DNA from: Uloborus plumipes
Taxonomy: Eukaryota > Arthropoda > Arachnida > Araneae > Uloboridae
DNA: 64,000 nt
Assembly (NCBI GenBank): GCA_038373865.1
Contig: JAXGGA010000071.1
Span: 186,001-250,000, forward strand
Direction of reading: 5' to 3'
This document shows positions 1 to 10,885 of this stretch, one piece after another. The notes beneath the pieces are model-generated. The model was given only the letters and a program-made list of their open reading frames with translations. It searched no databases and was not told where the DNA came from. Numbering within the stretch: position 1 is the stretch's first letter; every line of letters starts with the position of its first letter. A program made the position numbers and the translations under genes.

Positions 1-162
1 AAGCAACTATGCAGTGCCTACAAAACTTTAAATATTTTACCCATGTGCTTCAAAATATCAATTTTTAACTTCTAAGTATGTTTTGTTTTGTACCAACATT
101 TGATTTTTGCAATAAAAAAATTTGACAATTTGTGCACCCAAATCATCAAAATAACTTGACAG
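1..162. other. Left flank of the LTR retrotransposon, no gene seen
   Basis: AT-rich sequence with no coding signal. Its last four bases (ACAG, 159-162) are the left target-site duplication of the retrotransposon that follows. Confidence 0.6.
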
Positions 163-463
163 TGTGGCGGTTCGAAGGAATTTCGTTTAATTTACATAAA
201 CTATTTTTAGTTCGGAACTTTTAGCCACCCAGCGTGTGGCAACACTTGATATATCTGGATAAAAAGAGCGAGCTTGAAGGTAAGCGCTGCTTCTGCTCGC
301 GTCATTCGACTGTTGTTACGGCAAGATGCCGTCTTTTTAGTTTTTAAATTATTTTACCTGTAAATACGTTAATAAATGTCATTTTTATCTTAACTGGTTA
401 TCGATGCTATAATCCTGTGATATTGGATCCTGTGACACGTCATAACAACAACACGCAACCACA
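163..463 (+). repeat. 5' long terminal repeat (301 bp)
   Basis: Direct repeat of 4485-4784, differing by one extra A in the TCATTCGAC stretch near 303-311. It has TG...CA ends. A TATA-like region (GATATATC to GGATAAAAAG, about 248-266) and an AATAAA signal at 371-376 fit promoter and polyadenylation roles. Confidence 0.95.
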
Positions 464-464
464 G

Positions 465-482
465 TGGTGACTCTCGGACGAC
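465..482 (+). other. Putative tRNA primer-binding site
   Basis: The sequence starting TGGTGACTCTCGG begins one base after the 5' LTR. TGG is the usual start of a site pairing with a tRNA 3' CCA end. I could not assign the priming tRNA. Confidence 0.6.
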
Positions 483-565
483 AGGATTTATCCTGTGTTT
501 GAACTGCGAACTACTGGGTGAGTGATTTCTTTTTGTCGGTACCTGTCTGTCACTAGTGGTTCAAA

Positions 566-1381
566 ATGCCGGATGATAAAACTGAAAAAGAAGAAACTGC
601 GCCTAATAGGGAAGAAGCTTCAGTTAACAGAATTGGCATGAAAATGCCCAGTTTTTCACCCTTAAATGTCAAATTGTATTTTGCTCAATTGGAAGCAAAT
701 TTTGCAATTGCGAATATTGTCAGTGAACAGACAAAATATAGCCATTTAATCGCTTCCATTGAAGCAGAGTATCTAACTTATGTATCAGAAATTGTTTTTT
801 CGCCGCCTGAAAAAAATCCATATACTACGCTAAAAACCAAGTTAATAGAACAGTTCGAGCATTCGGAGAATAGAAAAATTAAAACTTTGCTTCAAGACCT
901 AACTTTGGGGGATAAAAAACCGTCTCAGCTGTTACATGATATGAGGGAGTTGAGCAATCATAAGTTAGACGACAGCTTTTTGAAAAATCTGTGGTTAAGC
1001 CACCTACCTGCAAATATGCAGGCTATTCTTGCGACTAGTTCTGAAAGTTTAACTCAGTTAGCTGTGATGGCAGATAAAATAGCTGAAGTAGTAACTCTTC
1101 CGTCAGTAGCAGTGGTAAATTCCCCCTCCCCTCAAGCTGAAAATTCAGCAATTTCTCGCTTAGAAAGAGTAGTAGCAGATTTAACTGAACAGGTTCAAAA
1201 ATTATCGACACATAGACCTAGGAGCAGGTTTCGAAAAAAATTTTCAAATTCGCGATCAAGAAGCAAAAGTACTAATCGGAATCAAATTGATTCACAAAAT
1301 TTTTGTTGGTACCATAGGATTTTTTCGGATAAAGCAACAAAATGTAGATCCCCTTGTAATTATAACCAAAAAAACGAGTGA
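566..1381 (+). CDS. gag: Gag-like structural protein of the Ty3/gypsy element
   Basis: A 271-residue frame starting about 100 bases after the 5' LTR. The ATG is chosen because it is the first in the frame and precedes the conserved region. Gag proteins coat the retrotransposon RNA in virus-like particles in the cytoplasm. Visible features are an acidic N-terminus, a mostly helical middle, an Arg/Ser-rich basic stretch near residues 215-238, and a C-terminal metal-binding motif C-X2-H-X9-C-X3-C at 247-264. That motif replaces the usual CCHC knuckle and is of a kind common in arthropod gypsy elements. The frame ends TGA at 1379-1381, overlapping the pol frame. An AAAAAAC heptamer just upstream suggests that a fraction of ribosomes continue into pol. 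No breaks are seen. Confidence 0.9.
   Translation: MPDDKTEKEETAPNREEASVNRIGMKMPSFSPLNVKLYFAQLEANFAIANIVSEQTKYSHLIASIEAEYLTYVSEIVFSPPEKNPYTTLKTKLIEQFEHSENRKIKTLLQDLTLGDKKPSQLLHDMRELSNHKLDDSFLKNLWLSHLPANMQAILATSSESLTQLAVMADKIAEVVTLPSVAVVNSPSPQAENSAISRLERVVADLTEQVQKLSTHRPRSRFRKKFSNSRSRSKSTNRNQIDSQNFCWYHRIFSDKATKCRSPCNYNQKNE
1369..1375 (+). promoter_or_regulatory. -1 ribosomal frameshift slippery heptamer A AAA AAC
   Basis: In the gag frame the bases read as X XXY YYZ (A AAA AAC), one codon before the gag stop at 1379. The pol frame is exactly -1 relative to gag (gag starts at 566, pol runs in the frame of 1378). Position, spelling and frame all match a canonical -1 site. I could not judge whether a downstream pseudoknot or hairpin exists. 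Confidence 0.75.
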
Positions 1382-4300
1382 ATCTGTCAGTGAATGCGAC
1401 GTCAACTGCACAGAAATGTATAAATCGTCGTCTTTTTATCAATGACGTAAATACCGGTACATGTTTTCTTTTGGATACTGGAAGCGATGTGAGTTGCCTT
1501 CCCCGAGGGTATTTTAAGAGTCATAAAGTAAATAATTTTGTTCTTTCGGCTGCGAATAATTCTAGTATTAAAACTTATGGCACAAAATCATTATCCCTAG
1601 ACTTGGGGTTGCGACGAAAATTTCCATGGCAGTTTATTATTGCGGATGTTAGTAAACCAATTATCGGAGCGGATTTTTTGGAACATTACGGCTTAATTGT
1701 TGATATTAAACGTAAATCTCTCACTGATCCACTAACATCTTTAACTTCGAGTGGCCGTACTTCTAAATCTCAAATGCCTGCAATAAAGAGTGTTTCTGGC
1801 AGTTCTAAATTTCATAAATTGTTGCAAGAATTTAAAATTATTACACAGCCCACCGCAGGGTTGCAAACTGAAATCAAACATAATACGTTGCATTACATTC
1901 AGACAACCGGTCCCCCGGTACAATCTCGTGCGCGCCGTTTACACCCGGCACAACTTAAAATTGCGAAAAAGGAATTCGAGTGTATGTTAGAGCGCGGCAT
2001 TTGCAGACCTTCCCGTAGTAACTGGTCTAGCCCGCTCCATATGGTTCCTAAGAAGTCCGGGGAATGGCGTCCGACAGGAGATTATAGGTTATTAAATAAA
2101 ATAACTCGTCAGGACAGATATCCTATTCCGTATTTAAAAGATTTTGCGCAACAGCTTCAGGGCGCGAAAATATTTTCTAAATTGGATTTGTTAAAAGCGT
2201 ACCACCATATACCGGTAAATCCGGATGACGTATGCAAAACTGCTATAATAACTCCGTTCGGATTATTTGAATTTCCATACATGAGTTTTGGCTTATCCGG
2301 GGCAGCCCAGACCTTTATGCGTTTTTTCCATGAAGTGGTGCGAGGTCTAAATTTTTGTTTTGCTTATCTTGATGACGTTTTGGTTGCTAGTGCGAATCAG
2401 GAAGAACATGAAAAGCACCTGCGAATTCTTTTCCAACGCTTCAAAGATTTCGGGATTAAAATAAACGCTGCAAAATGCGTATTCGGGGTATCTGAGATAG
2501 AATTTTTGGGCCATACCATAAATGAATCGGGTTTTAAACCTTTGCCTGATCGCGTAAAAGCTATTTCAGAATTTGAAGTGCCAAAAACGGTAAAAAAATT
2601 GCGAGCCTTTCTAGGTATGTTGAATTTTTATCACAGTTTCTTGCCAGGAATAGCAAAGATTCAAATTCCGCTGAATGAATATTTAAAAGGGAAAAATAAA
2701 AAACGAAAATGTGAAATTAACTTATCTGAAGAGGCGATCACCGCCTTCAACAAATGTAAAGAATTATTGTCTAATGCTGTAATGTTGCATTACCCCTCGA
2801 TGGAAGCAGAATTAACAATAATAACTGATTGTAGTGAGGTTGGAATGGGTGCGGCTTTGCACGAGGTAACTTCGCAGGGCATGAAGCCTTTAGGATTTTT
2901 TTCGCGTAAGCTAACTCCGACGCAACGGAGGTATTCTACATATGATCGCGAATTGTTGGCGGTATACTCTGCTATAGTACACTTTAGATATATGTTAGAA
3001 GCCCGCCCTTTTTCGATTTATACTGATCACAAACCTCTTACATATGCTTTTCAACAAAAAAATGATTCGAAAGCTTCCCCCAGACGCTTACGTCAACTCG
3101 ATTTCATTTCTCAATTTTCGACGGATATCCGCTTCGTCCCGGGTCGGGAAAATATCGTGGCAGACGCATTGTCACGCATTGAAGAAATTTCTTTTCCGTC
3201 TACTGTTGATATGCAATCTTTAGTTAACGCTCAGAGCGAGGATTCAGAGTTTTTAAAAAGTTTAGATAACGCAGATAAGAGTCTTTCACTGAAAATTAAA
3301 AAATTTCCCATTCCAAATTCGGATAAATTTTTATTTTGTGATATTTCAACTTCAAATGTTCGACCAATTGTCTCAAACTCATTTCGAAAAAAAATCTTTG
3401 ACGTATATCATAATTTGTCCCACCCTGGTATACGGGCTACGACAAAATTGATAACTGATAAATACGTTTGGCCAAGCATGAAAACAGACATAAAATTATT
3501 TTGTCAGACTTGTTTAGAATGTCAACGAACTAAAGTCCACCGACATACAAAATCCCCCTATGGTAACTTCCCACTCCCTGACGGAAGATTTAGGCATATT
3601 CATCTAGATTTAATAGGGCCTTTACCAATTTGTCGTGGATATAGATACTGCTTGACGGTAACAGATCGTTTTACGCGCTGGCCCGAAGTCACGCCGATAA
3701 CGGATATTTATGCAGAGACTGTTGCTAAGGCTGTTTATTTTTCGTGGATAGCTCGTTTCGGAGTACCGGCAGTCATAACTAGTGACCAGGGACGACAATT
3801 CGAATCCTCACTTTTCAGGTCATTTGCCAATCTGTTCGGTGTTAAAATTGGCAGGACTTCGCCATATAATCCGAAGTGCAACGGACTAGTCGAAAGACTG
3901 CACAGGCCTCTCAAACAGGCAATAACCTGCATTTCAAGTACTGCATGGGTCGATGCTTTACCCTCTGTACTTCTGGGACTGAGAACCGTCTACAGAGAAG
4001 ACTTAGGGTCTTCCGTAGCAGAGTTGGTCTACGGTGAGACTATTCGACTACCTGGAGATTTCATTGTCGAATCCAGCCTTCCGCCGCTGAGCTCTACGTT
4101 TTTGCAGAGGCTGCAGGGCATCATTGGATCTCTGCGACCAACGCCTGCATCGAGACACGGAGTTCCAGCTGTATTCGTCCCGAGGGACTTGGAAACGTGC
4201 ACCCATGTCTTTCTACGGCATGATGCCGTTCGTCGCCCATTGCAACCGCAGTACGATGGACCCTTCCGGGTGTTGAAGCGTTTCAACAAAGATTTCGTCC

Positions 4301-4512
4301 TTCAAGTAAGAGGGGCGAGTAAAACCGTCTCGATAGACAGGGTGAAACCAGCCTATGTACTTAAGCCGGATATGTCAACGGAAACTTCAAATTCGACTCC
4401 AGCAGCGGTGACTACGCGCTGCGGAAGGAAAGTTCGTTTCCCAGATAGATTCGTCTCTGAGCTTCGAGACTCAGAGGGGAGTATTGTGGCGGTTCGAAGG
4501 AATTTCGTTTAA
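1378..4512 (+). CDS. pol: Pol polyprotein: protease, RT, RNase H, integrase
   Basis: A 1044-residue frame. Its first codon is GTG and the frame is open upstream to the slip site, so it is probably made as a Gag-Pol fusion. In order (residues from 1378): aspartic protease DTGS at 33-36; RT with catalytic YLDD at 330-333; RNase H acidic residues D484, E525 and D550; integrase zinc site H678, H682, C709, C712; integrase core D744, D803 and E839 (DD35E spacing); and a C-terminal GPF-type module. There is no chromodomain and no env. The stop TAA at 4510-4512 lies inside the 3' LTR, so the last residues are LTR-encoded. No stop or frameshift interrupts it. It would convert the RNA to cDNA and insert it into the host genome. 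Confidence 0.95.
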   Translation: MNLSVNATSTAQKCINRRLFINDVNTGTCFLLDTGSDVSCLPRGYFKSHKVNNFVLSAANNSSIKTYGTKSLSLDLGLRRKFPWQFIIADVSKPIIGADFLEHYGLIVDIKRKSLTDPLTSLTSSGRTSKSQMPAIKSVSGSSKFHKLLQEFKIITQPTAGLQTEIKHNTLHYIQTTGPPVQSRARRLHPAQLKIAKKEFECMLERGICRPSRSNWSSPLHMVPKKSGEWRPTGDYRLLNKITRQDRYPIPYLKDFAQQLQGAKIFSKLDLLKAYHHIPVNPDDVCKTAIITPFGLFEFPYMSFGLSGAAQTFMRFFHEVVRGLNFCFAYLDDVLVASANQEEHEKHLRILFQRFKDFGIKINAAKCVFGVSEIEFLGHTINESGFKPLPDRVKAISEFEVPKTVKKLRAFLGMLNFYHSFLPGIAKIQIPLNEYLKGKNKKRKCEINLSEEAITAFNKCKELLSNAVMLHYPSMEAELTIITDCSEVGMGAALHEVTSQGMKPLGFFSRKLTPTQRRYSTYDRELLAVYSAIVHFRYMLEARPFSIYTDHKPLTYAFQQKNDSKASPRRLRQLDFISQFSTDIRFVPGRENIVADALSRIEEISFPSTVDMQSLVNAQSEDSEFLKSLDNADKSLSLKIKKFPIPNSDKFLFCDISTSNVRPIVSNSFRKKIFDVYHNLSHPGIRATTKLITDKYVWPSMKTDIKLFCQTCLECQRTKVHRHTKSPYGNFPLPDGRFRHIHLDLIGPLPICRGYRYCLTVTDRFTRWPEVTPITDIYAETVAKAVYFSWIARFGVPAVITSDQGRQFESSLFRSFANLFGVKIGRTSPYNPKCNGLVERLHRPLKQAITCISSTAWVDALPSVLLGLRTVYREDLGSSVAELVYGETIRLPGDFIVESSLPPLSSTFLQRLQGIIGSLRPTPASRHGVPAVFVPRDLETCTHVFLRHDAVRRPLQPQYDGPFRVLKRFNKDFVLQVRGASKTVSIDRVKPAYVLKPDMSTETSNSTPAAVTTRCGRKVRFPDRFVSELRDSEGSIVAVRRNFV
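4473..4481 (+). other. Polypurine tract
   Basis: AGAGGGGAG lies four bases upstream of the 3' LTR, the expected site of plus-strand DNA priming. It also lies inside the pol frame. Confidence 0.7.
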
Positions 4513-4784
4513 TTTACATAAACTATTTTTAGTTCGGAACTTTTAGCCACCCAGCGTGTGGCAACACTTGATATATCTGGATAAAAAGAGCGAGCTTGAA
4601 GGTAAGCGCTGCTTCTGCTCGCGTCTTCGACTGTTGTTACGGCAAGATGCCGTCTTTTTAGTTTTTAAATTATTTTACCTGTAAATACGTTAATAAATGT
4701 CATTTTTATCTTAACTGGTTATCGATGCTATAATCCTGTGATATTGGATCCTGTGACACGTCATAACAACAACACGCAACCACA
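4485..4784 (+). repeat. 3' long terminal repeat (300 bp)
   Basis: Matches the 5' LTR except for one missing base. It contains AATAAA at 4692-4697 and the last codons and stop of pol. It is followed by the target duplication ACAG at 4785-4788. Confidence 0.95.
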
Positions 4785-4788
4785 ACAG

Positions 4789-6210
4789 TTAAAGGGTTAA
4801 GCTCTAAACAGTTATTTAAATTTTTTTGACGCACTTAAGTAATGTTTCTTTTGCATTATTAGACTACAGAATAAAAAAGTACAAATTAGCAAGAGATATG
4901 TGAAGTATTGCATTGTTTTTTTCTAAATTCATTTGCTTGCTCTATAAGTTGCATTAATAATTTTAAAGGGGCAGTAATTGCTTTTTATCGTATTTTCTGC
5001 ATAAAATGTGGCTGAACCTACAGCGTCATGTCAATTGATAACCATGTGATCGGTTCTGAATAAGTGAAACAAAGTGGCCGTTAAGCTGGCTAGAAGCAAG
5101 CAGGCAGAAAAACATCTTCCTATGTCTTTAATTACTTTTTTTAACACGATTTAAAACTCAATTTTCGCCCTTAATCTTCCTGTGGTCCGATCAATTAAAG
5201 TTCGATGTATCTTAAACTCGATGACAATGCAATATTCTATTTCTGTAATAACTGCATTAATTAACCATCAACTATTCCAGTTCTAAGCGTTTTTTTTTCT
5301 TAATCCTCCAACATGAGGACGACAAAATACTTGCAAATAATAGCATTATATATAAATAGAACCTTGATTTTCCGCATCAGACAATTGTTTTTCGAGTATT
5401 ACAGAGCTAATTAGAACGTGAAATATAATTATTTTTAACTAATTTCATTCTGAAATGAAGGTGAGCCTTCAATTAAAACTGCGTAAAACTGGTAATCTTT
5501 GATTACCGCGTTGTTGAACAATGCTTTTATTATAATGAATCATAAAATTTTAAAGATGTATATGTACTAGTGTAAAAGTTACTAAAAATAAAGCTTTTAC
5601 TTCAGTAGACTCAAAAGTACATTCATAACAATTATCTTAAACACCAAAAATCCCCCTTCATTTTATGACGGGAACAAATTGCTTCTCTACTGGAAAGTTT
5701 TTTCGTAAAAGTTGACGTTTCAAATACAGAGTGAAATTGATGAAATCCGTGAGAATTAGCAAATTTAATTCCAGTACTTTTCTGCCTTATCCCTACCCAG
5801 ACCGGTTATTTTGAAGAATTGGGGGGGGGGGGGTAAACTCAATGCAAATTTTACACGAAAATAACAGAATCCATGCCCGCGTTTTGGTACGTTTCGATGT
5901 ATAAAAGAATGAATTTTTTACGATTTACCTGCTTGCTTTGTGTTAATGCTACAATGAAGACATTAATGGGGAGAGGGGAGCACACGTAAACAGGGGCACA
6001 TGTGAACAAACGATATTTTACCCATATATGTCCATTAAATAATTAAATAATTAAAATAATTTCAATATTAATTAATTCATTAATAAATTTAAATTAAATT
6101 TAGTTCTATTTTTCTGAATTATTAAAATTATAAGTTTTAACTAGCAGTAACATTAATTTTTAGCAAAGGAAAAACTAGAATATATTTAAAATCTGCAAAA
6201 TAAATCACAA
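4789..6210. other. AT-rich stretch, no gene seen
   Basis: No coding frame of note. It contains a 13-base G run at 5821-5833. Nothing else recognised. Confidence 0.5.
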
Positions 6211-6214
6211 AGTA

Positions 6215-7592
6215 TTAAGAGCAAGAATCTGAGAAACTGTCACGCCTAGCATTATGCGTTAATTCATGACCTCTCAGATTTTTTCCAAAAAATTACCAAA
6301 TGTTTATTATCTTATTGAAAGACCAAATCCAGAATGTTTTATTCTAAAGTTGAGCTGTTTAGTTACTATGGACCCCTAAATGTGAAGGTGCGGCATCAAA
6401 AATTAAGTGGATTTTCAAGACATGGAAATTGCTGTGAGCCAAAACTCTTACCAGGAACTGTGGAACTCCAAATTTCTTTTTGTATATGGAATATAGAAGG
6501 TTGAAACTTTACAAAATGAATGTGAAATTTGTGGTAAGTTGTTGCCGTAAGGTCAGTGGAAGGCCCTTCAAAACAAGGCATTTTTGACGTTTTTTAGCGT
6601 TTTTGAGGTCCAAAAACAGCTTGTACATTTCAGTTGCCACGGCAAAAGTAGTGTCGTTTGAAAGACCAGTGTAAGCACTTTAAAATAATGCATCAATAGC
6701 CGAGGAAAGTTAAACCTGCTTTTAGTTGCGTAAGGCCGAAATATGAGAAATGTCATATTTTACGGATATTCAAACGGCCATAACTTCCTCTGCCAACAAC
6801 ATATTGAAATTATTTTTTTACCAATGTCATACTCTACTCCTTGTCTTAACAGAACAGTTGAGTCCTTTGAGGCGAAATGCTTAAAATTTTTTTACAAAAA
6901 ATGCACAGGAAAAAATACATTTTTTGTAAAAAAAAATTTAACATTTCGCCTCAAAGGACTCAACTGTTCTGTTAAGACAAAGAATAGAGTATGACATTGG
7001 CAAAAAAATATTTCAATATGTTGTTGGCAGAGGAAGTTATGACCGTTTGAATATCCGTAAAATATGACATTTTTCATATTTCGGCCTTGCGCAACTAAAA
7101 GCACGTTGAACTTTCCTCGGTTATTTATACATTATTTTAAAGTGATTACACTGGTCTTTCAAACGACACTACTTTTGCCTTGGCAAGTGAAATGTACAAG
7201 CTGTTTTTGGACCTAAAAAATGCTGAAAAACGTCAAAAATGCCTTGTTTTGAGGGCCTTCACTGACCTTACGGCAACAACTTACCTCAAACTTAACATTC
7301 ATTTTGTAAAGTTTGAACCTTCTATATTCCATATACAAAAAGAAATTTGGAGTTCAACAGTTCCTGGTAAGAGTTTTGGCTCACAGCAACTTCCATGTCT
7401 TGAAAATCCGCTTAATTTTTGATGCCGCACCTTCACCTTTAGGGATCCATAAAAACTAAACAACTCAACTTTAGAACAAAACATTCTGGATTTGCTCTTT
7501 TAATAAGATAATGAACATTTGGTAATTTTTTGGAAAAAATCTGAGACTTCATGAATCACAGGCGTGACACTCTCTCAGATTCTTGCTCTTAA
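6215..7592. mobile_element. 1.38-kb palindromic TTAA-target element
   Basis: Two arms of roughly 680 bp (6215-6903 and 6918-7592) are inverted copies of one another with about 90% identity by eye, separated by a 14-base spacer. The ends read TTAAGAGCAAGAATCTGAG and its complement, so TTAA lies at both boundaries. A TTAA target is typical of piggyBac and Kolobok superfamilies; a TA target with a TTAAG start cannot be excluded. Short frames in both arms (for example 7180-7422 on + and 6396-6581 on -) are mirror images of the same sequence. I see no transposase. A partial relative lies at 56576-56720. Confidence 0.85.
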
Positions 7593-7596
7593 TATC

Positions 7597-9419
7597 ATGT
7601 TTATGTCCATGCACTTCAGTAAAGAGATTACAATTGCAAGGATTTTTTTTCTATATTTAATATTTTCATCTTACTGTAGTGCAATATAGAATTACTGCAA
7701 TATTTTAACGCTTTAATTACAGGTTTGGTAACACCCAAATTGTGTTGCCCTTGGCCCGTGCCTTAATCTGGCCCTTGAAATAATAAAGAAAGTTAAAAAA
7801 ATGTATATTTTCCCTTATCCCCGGCTAGCCCGGAAGAGTTTATTTTCTCAAATGGATTTCTTGTTATTACTTTTTTCTTATTTTTTGAAATTTTTATTTT
7901 AAAGTTATAACATTAAAATTTGAGCTTTGAAGTTTTCATTCCTTTGCATGATTGCGTAAAAAAGTAAAATTTCGCATAGATCAGGATCCCTATTCATTTC
8001 CAGTGATCACTTGATGCACTTGGCTATGTTGAAAGAGACGAACGAGACCCTGCCCCACCTTATCAGAAGTTCAGATTTATGGCACCTAACCGAAGAACAA
8101 CTACTCAATGAGTCGTTTACTCACGTTTATTTGTTGCTGTCACGACCCTCATCAGCAGTTTGGTTTACACCACCGATTGTGCCTCCTTCATTTATATTGC
8201 TTTGCCGCCAAGACAGACAAACCAGCCAAGGGGTTTGGTTCATCTGTGTAGAGGCATAGACGAGTGGGGTCTCTCATTATACCTTAGGGCCTATAAAGCT
8301 CAGCTTGCACAAAATGCTGTACATCTGCTACTAGCAGTTAACACCTTGGACTATTGAGACAATGGTCTAAATTATCTTTAGCACAGCTTCCCCTGCAACT
8401 TATCGTCAACGCAGTAGTCAGAAATTACTTTTGGAGAAGGTTTTTCCATTTTGGTTCCCTATATACGCAATTTAGCATTTATTACAGTCAACTCATTATT
8501 GATTAAATTCGTACGATTATTTATTTACTTTTGCAGATGTTTGTTGAAAGTTAAAACTAAGAAGTATGTAAATATATGCAAATGGTGAATAATATTAGTG
8601 GGCCTCTTTAAATTAAAGGAAATTTTGAAAGGAAAGAGGATAAATATTCAAAGCAATGATGCCTATTTTAACAGTTGCTTAATCAATTTTATTTGTTGTT
8701 ATTAAGAAATTGAGTTCATAAATAAATCAAAAGAAACGTATTCATGAAATTTTACTGTAAAGCTAATGTTTTTTCTAATACTTGTTAACTGTTTAACATA
8801 ACGCGAAGACGATTCTGAACCATTCCACGGTCACATGCGGGGCAATCAGGAGCTATAATTTCAGCGACATTTTGTTAAAGAACTTAATATTTAAATGAAA
8901 CAGGATAAAGCATTTTTTAATCTTTACATTTGATAAAAATATACCCCTTATACAATTATATGTTTATTAAATAATTTTGTTAATTAATTTTTCTATTCAT
9001 TTGCATAGATCATGTGAGAGACATCCAAAGTCAACCTCTTATAATATACTGTATGAATTAGTAAATATTTTTGCTCTATTGATGCAACAATGACGAAAAA
9101 AAATTGCAGGTGCCAACATGTCTGAATTATTGAGAAATAAGAATTTAAGCAGTTGAAAACAAAAATTATGTGCAGCTCCTTTTACGAAAAACTAGAAAGT
9201 CTGTTTTGCACGAGAAGGTTTATATATTTCATTTAAAAATATTAGTTAAAAAAGGTAATGACAAAATTGGTTTGTAATTTCTTAAGTAACAAAATTTTTC
9301 TTATTACCTTTTTAAATTATTATTCGTAATGAAATGATAACGTGCGTGAAGGCGTCTTGTACTAGACAAAATGAGTGTATTTCGTGGAAATACACTTATG
9401 TAGTTTTTACCTGTTAATA
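7597..9419. other. AT-rich stretch, no gene seen
   Basis: Short open frames around 8011-8357 have no recognisable motif and no splice or initiation context. Nothing else identified. Confidence 0.5.
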
Positions 9420-9427
9420 TAATATAC

Positions 9428-10044
9428 CAGGGCCGAACCTTAATTTCGGGGAAGGGTTTTACCAAACCTATTTCTTGTGAAATGTATAAAGTTAATGAAA
9501 TTTGATTTACTGTACTATATTCCGCTGATTTTTGTTACAATAGATGTTAAAAGAGTAGGAATATGAAAAATATTAAAAAAAAAAAAAAACTCACATTTTC
9601 TATAAAGAAAAAAAAATCTGGACAGATGAGTTTACTCATATATGCGCATTCGAAGGAGTACTCTTAAAATTTCTATTCGTAGGGGGGGGGGGGCACTTAT
9701 AGATGTGTTAAATATAGAGTTTGGAAATTACAAATTTGAAAAATTTTGGTGTTTTTTTTTTAGTAGTATTAAAAATTTGAAGGAACAGGTGTATCGTGAA
9801 GAAATTATGTTTGCAATAACTTCAATAAAAATAAATACTGCAGAAAAAACGCTTAATTTTTGCAGTGATAATTTCTTTTTTCAAATGCAGTTTCAAAGTA
9901 AATAAGAAAATTTAAATTAAATAGTGGTTAAATTAAATAATAAATACAAAACTATTATATACAAAAATGCTTTTCATAATTTCTCACTGAAAATTTTCGG
10001 AGGGGGTTTGAACCCTAAAAACCCACCCCTTAAATACGGCCCTG
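9428..10044. mobile_element. Non-autonomous hAT-type element (617 bp)
   Basis: The ends are CAGGGCCG and CGGCCCTG. They are flanked by a perfect 8-bp duplication TAATATAC (9420-9427 and 10045-10052). CAGGG-type ends and 8-bp duplications are hallmarks of hAT transposons. The interior holds a 12-base G run (9682-9693) and no transposase. Confidence 0.88.
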
Positions 10045-10052
10045 TAATATAC

Positions 10053-10885
10053 TCATAAAAATTAAGAGCTATTCTTTTACACATATGGCATAGCAATAAA
10101 CCCAAGAAATAGCTGTTTAGAATATGTAAAGAAAAAACTAGTATTTTTCGAGCATGGTTGTTTCCCTGTCACAAGAAGGGAACCTTTTTTCATGGCAATT
10201 GAGCTTTTTAAACGTATGTTGCAGTCGTAAAATGGACCAATATTAAGTAAATCACTAATTTAGTACTAGCTGACCAGCTCGAAGTTTTCGCGCTTGAGAG
10301 CAGTAATTCAAAAATTCGATTTTTCCGGTAATTTTTAGGAAAATAGCGCCCCCCCCCCCAAAAAAAAAGAGAAACAAGCGTAAAGTTTTTTTTTTTTTGC
10401 TGAATGATGAATTACTTTTGTAGTTTTACGCAATGTATTATGTTTAAACAAAAAAAAGATCTCTCCAACCGCGCCATTGCATATCAGTTTTCGTATGCTA
10501 TTCCTTGTAATATTGAGCAAAAAAAAAAAAAGAATAAATGAAAAGTGACACAAAATAAACAGTGGGTCTATTTTTCGCCAATATCCAGCACGATAATTAT
10601 AAATCAAGGGCAAATCATAGAATATGATTTAGAAATAAAGACGTTCTCGCATGGTAACAGAAAACAAGCTAGAGAAATATTATTGTGTAAGATTTTAATT
10701 ACGATTTACTGAGTTAAAATCAAGCGCCCCCCCCCCCCCCCGATTTTAACAGCAACAGAACTGTAGCTCAGGATCTTGCAACTCTTTTTTTAATATTTTC
10801 ACATTTTTGATCATAAACATTTCATGTATCTTCCAGAATTTCTTTAAATAAATCATTTTCTTACCAGTAGCCAACAATGAAGGGA
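10053..10885. other. Repeat-derived DNA without a gene
   Basis: ACTAGCTGACC at 10264 resembles the start of the ACTAGCTG repeat found complete near 47.0 kb. C runs lie at 10349-10359 (11) and 10727-10741 (15). No coding signal seen. Confidence 0.4.

Larger units (their letters stand above)
163..4784 (+). mobile_element. Complete Ty3/gypsy LTR retrotransposon
   Basis: A 4.6-kb element bounded by two direct LTRs (163-463 and 4485-4784) that begin TGTGG and end CCACA. It is flanked by a 4-bp target duplication, ACAG (159-162 and 4785-4788). The LTRs differ by a single one-base indel, which points to a recent insertion. Between them lie a primer-binding site, a gag frame, a pol frame in the order protease, RT, RNase H, integrase, and a polypurine tract. 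Integrase after RNase H is the Ty3/gypsy order; the Ty1/copia order is different. No env frame follows pol, so spread as a virus is not indicated. Both frames are uninterrupted, so the copy could be autonomous, but activity is inferred only. Confidence 0.96.

Noticed and set aside
8011..8357. Overlapping frames of 82 and 65 codons
   Set aside because: No motif, splice context or homologous copy; likely chance.
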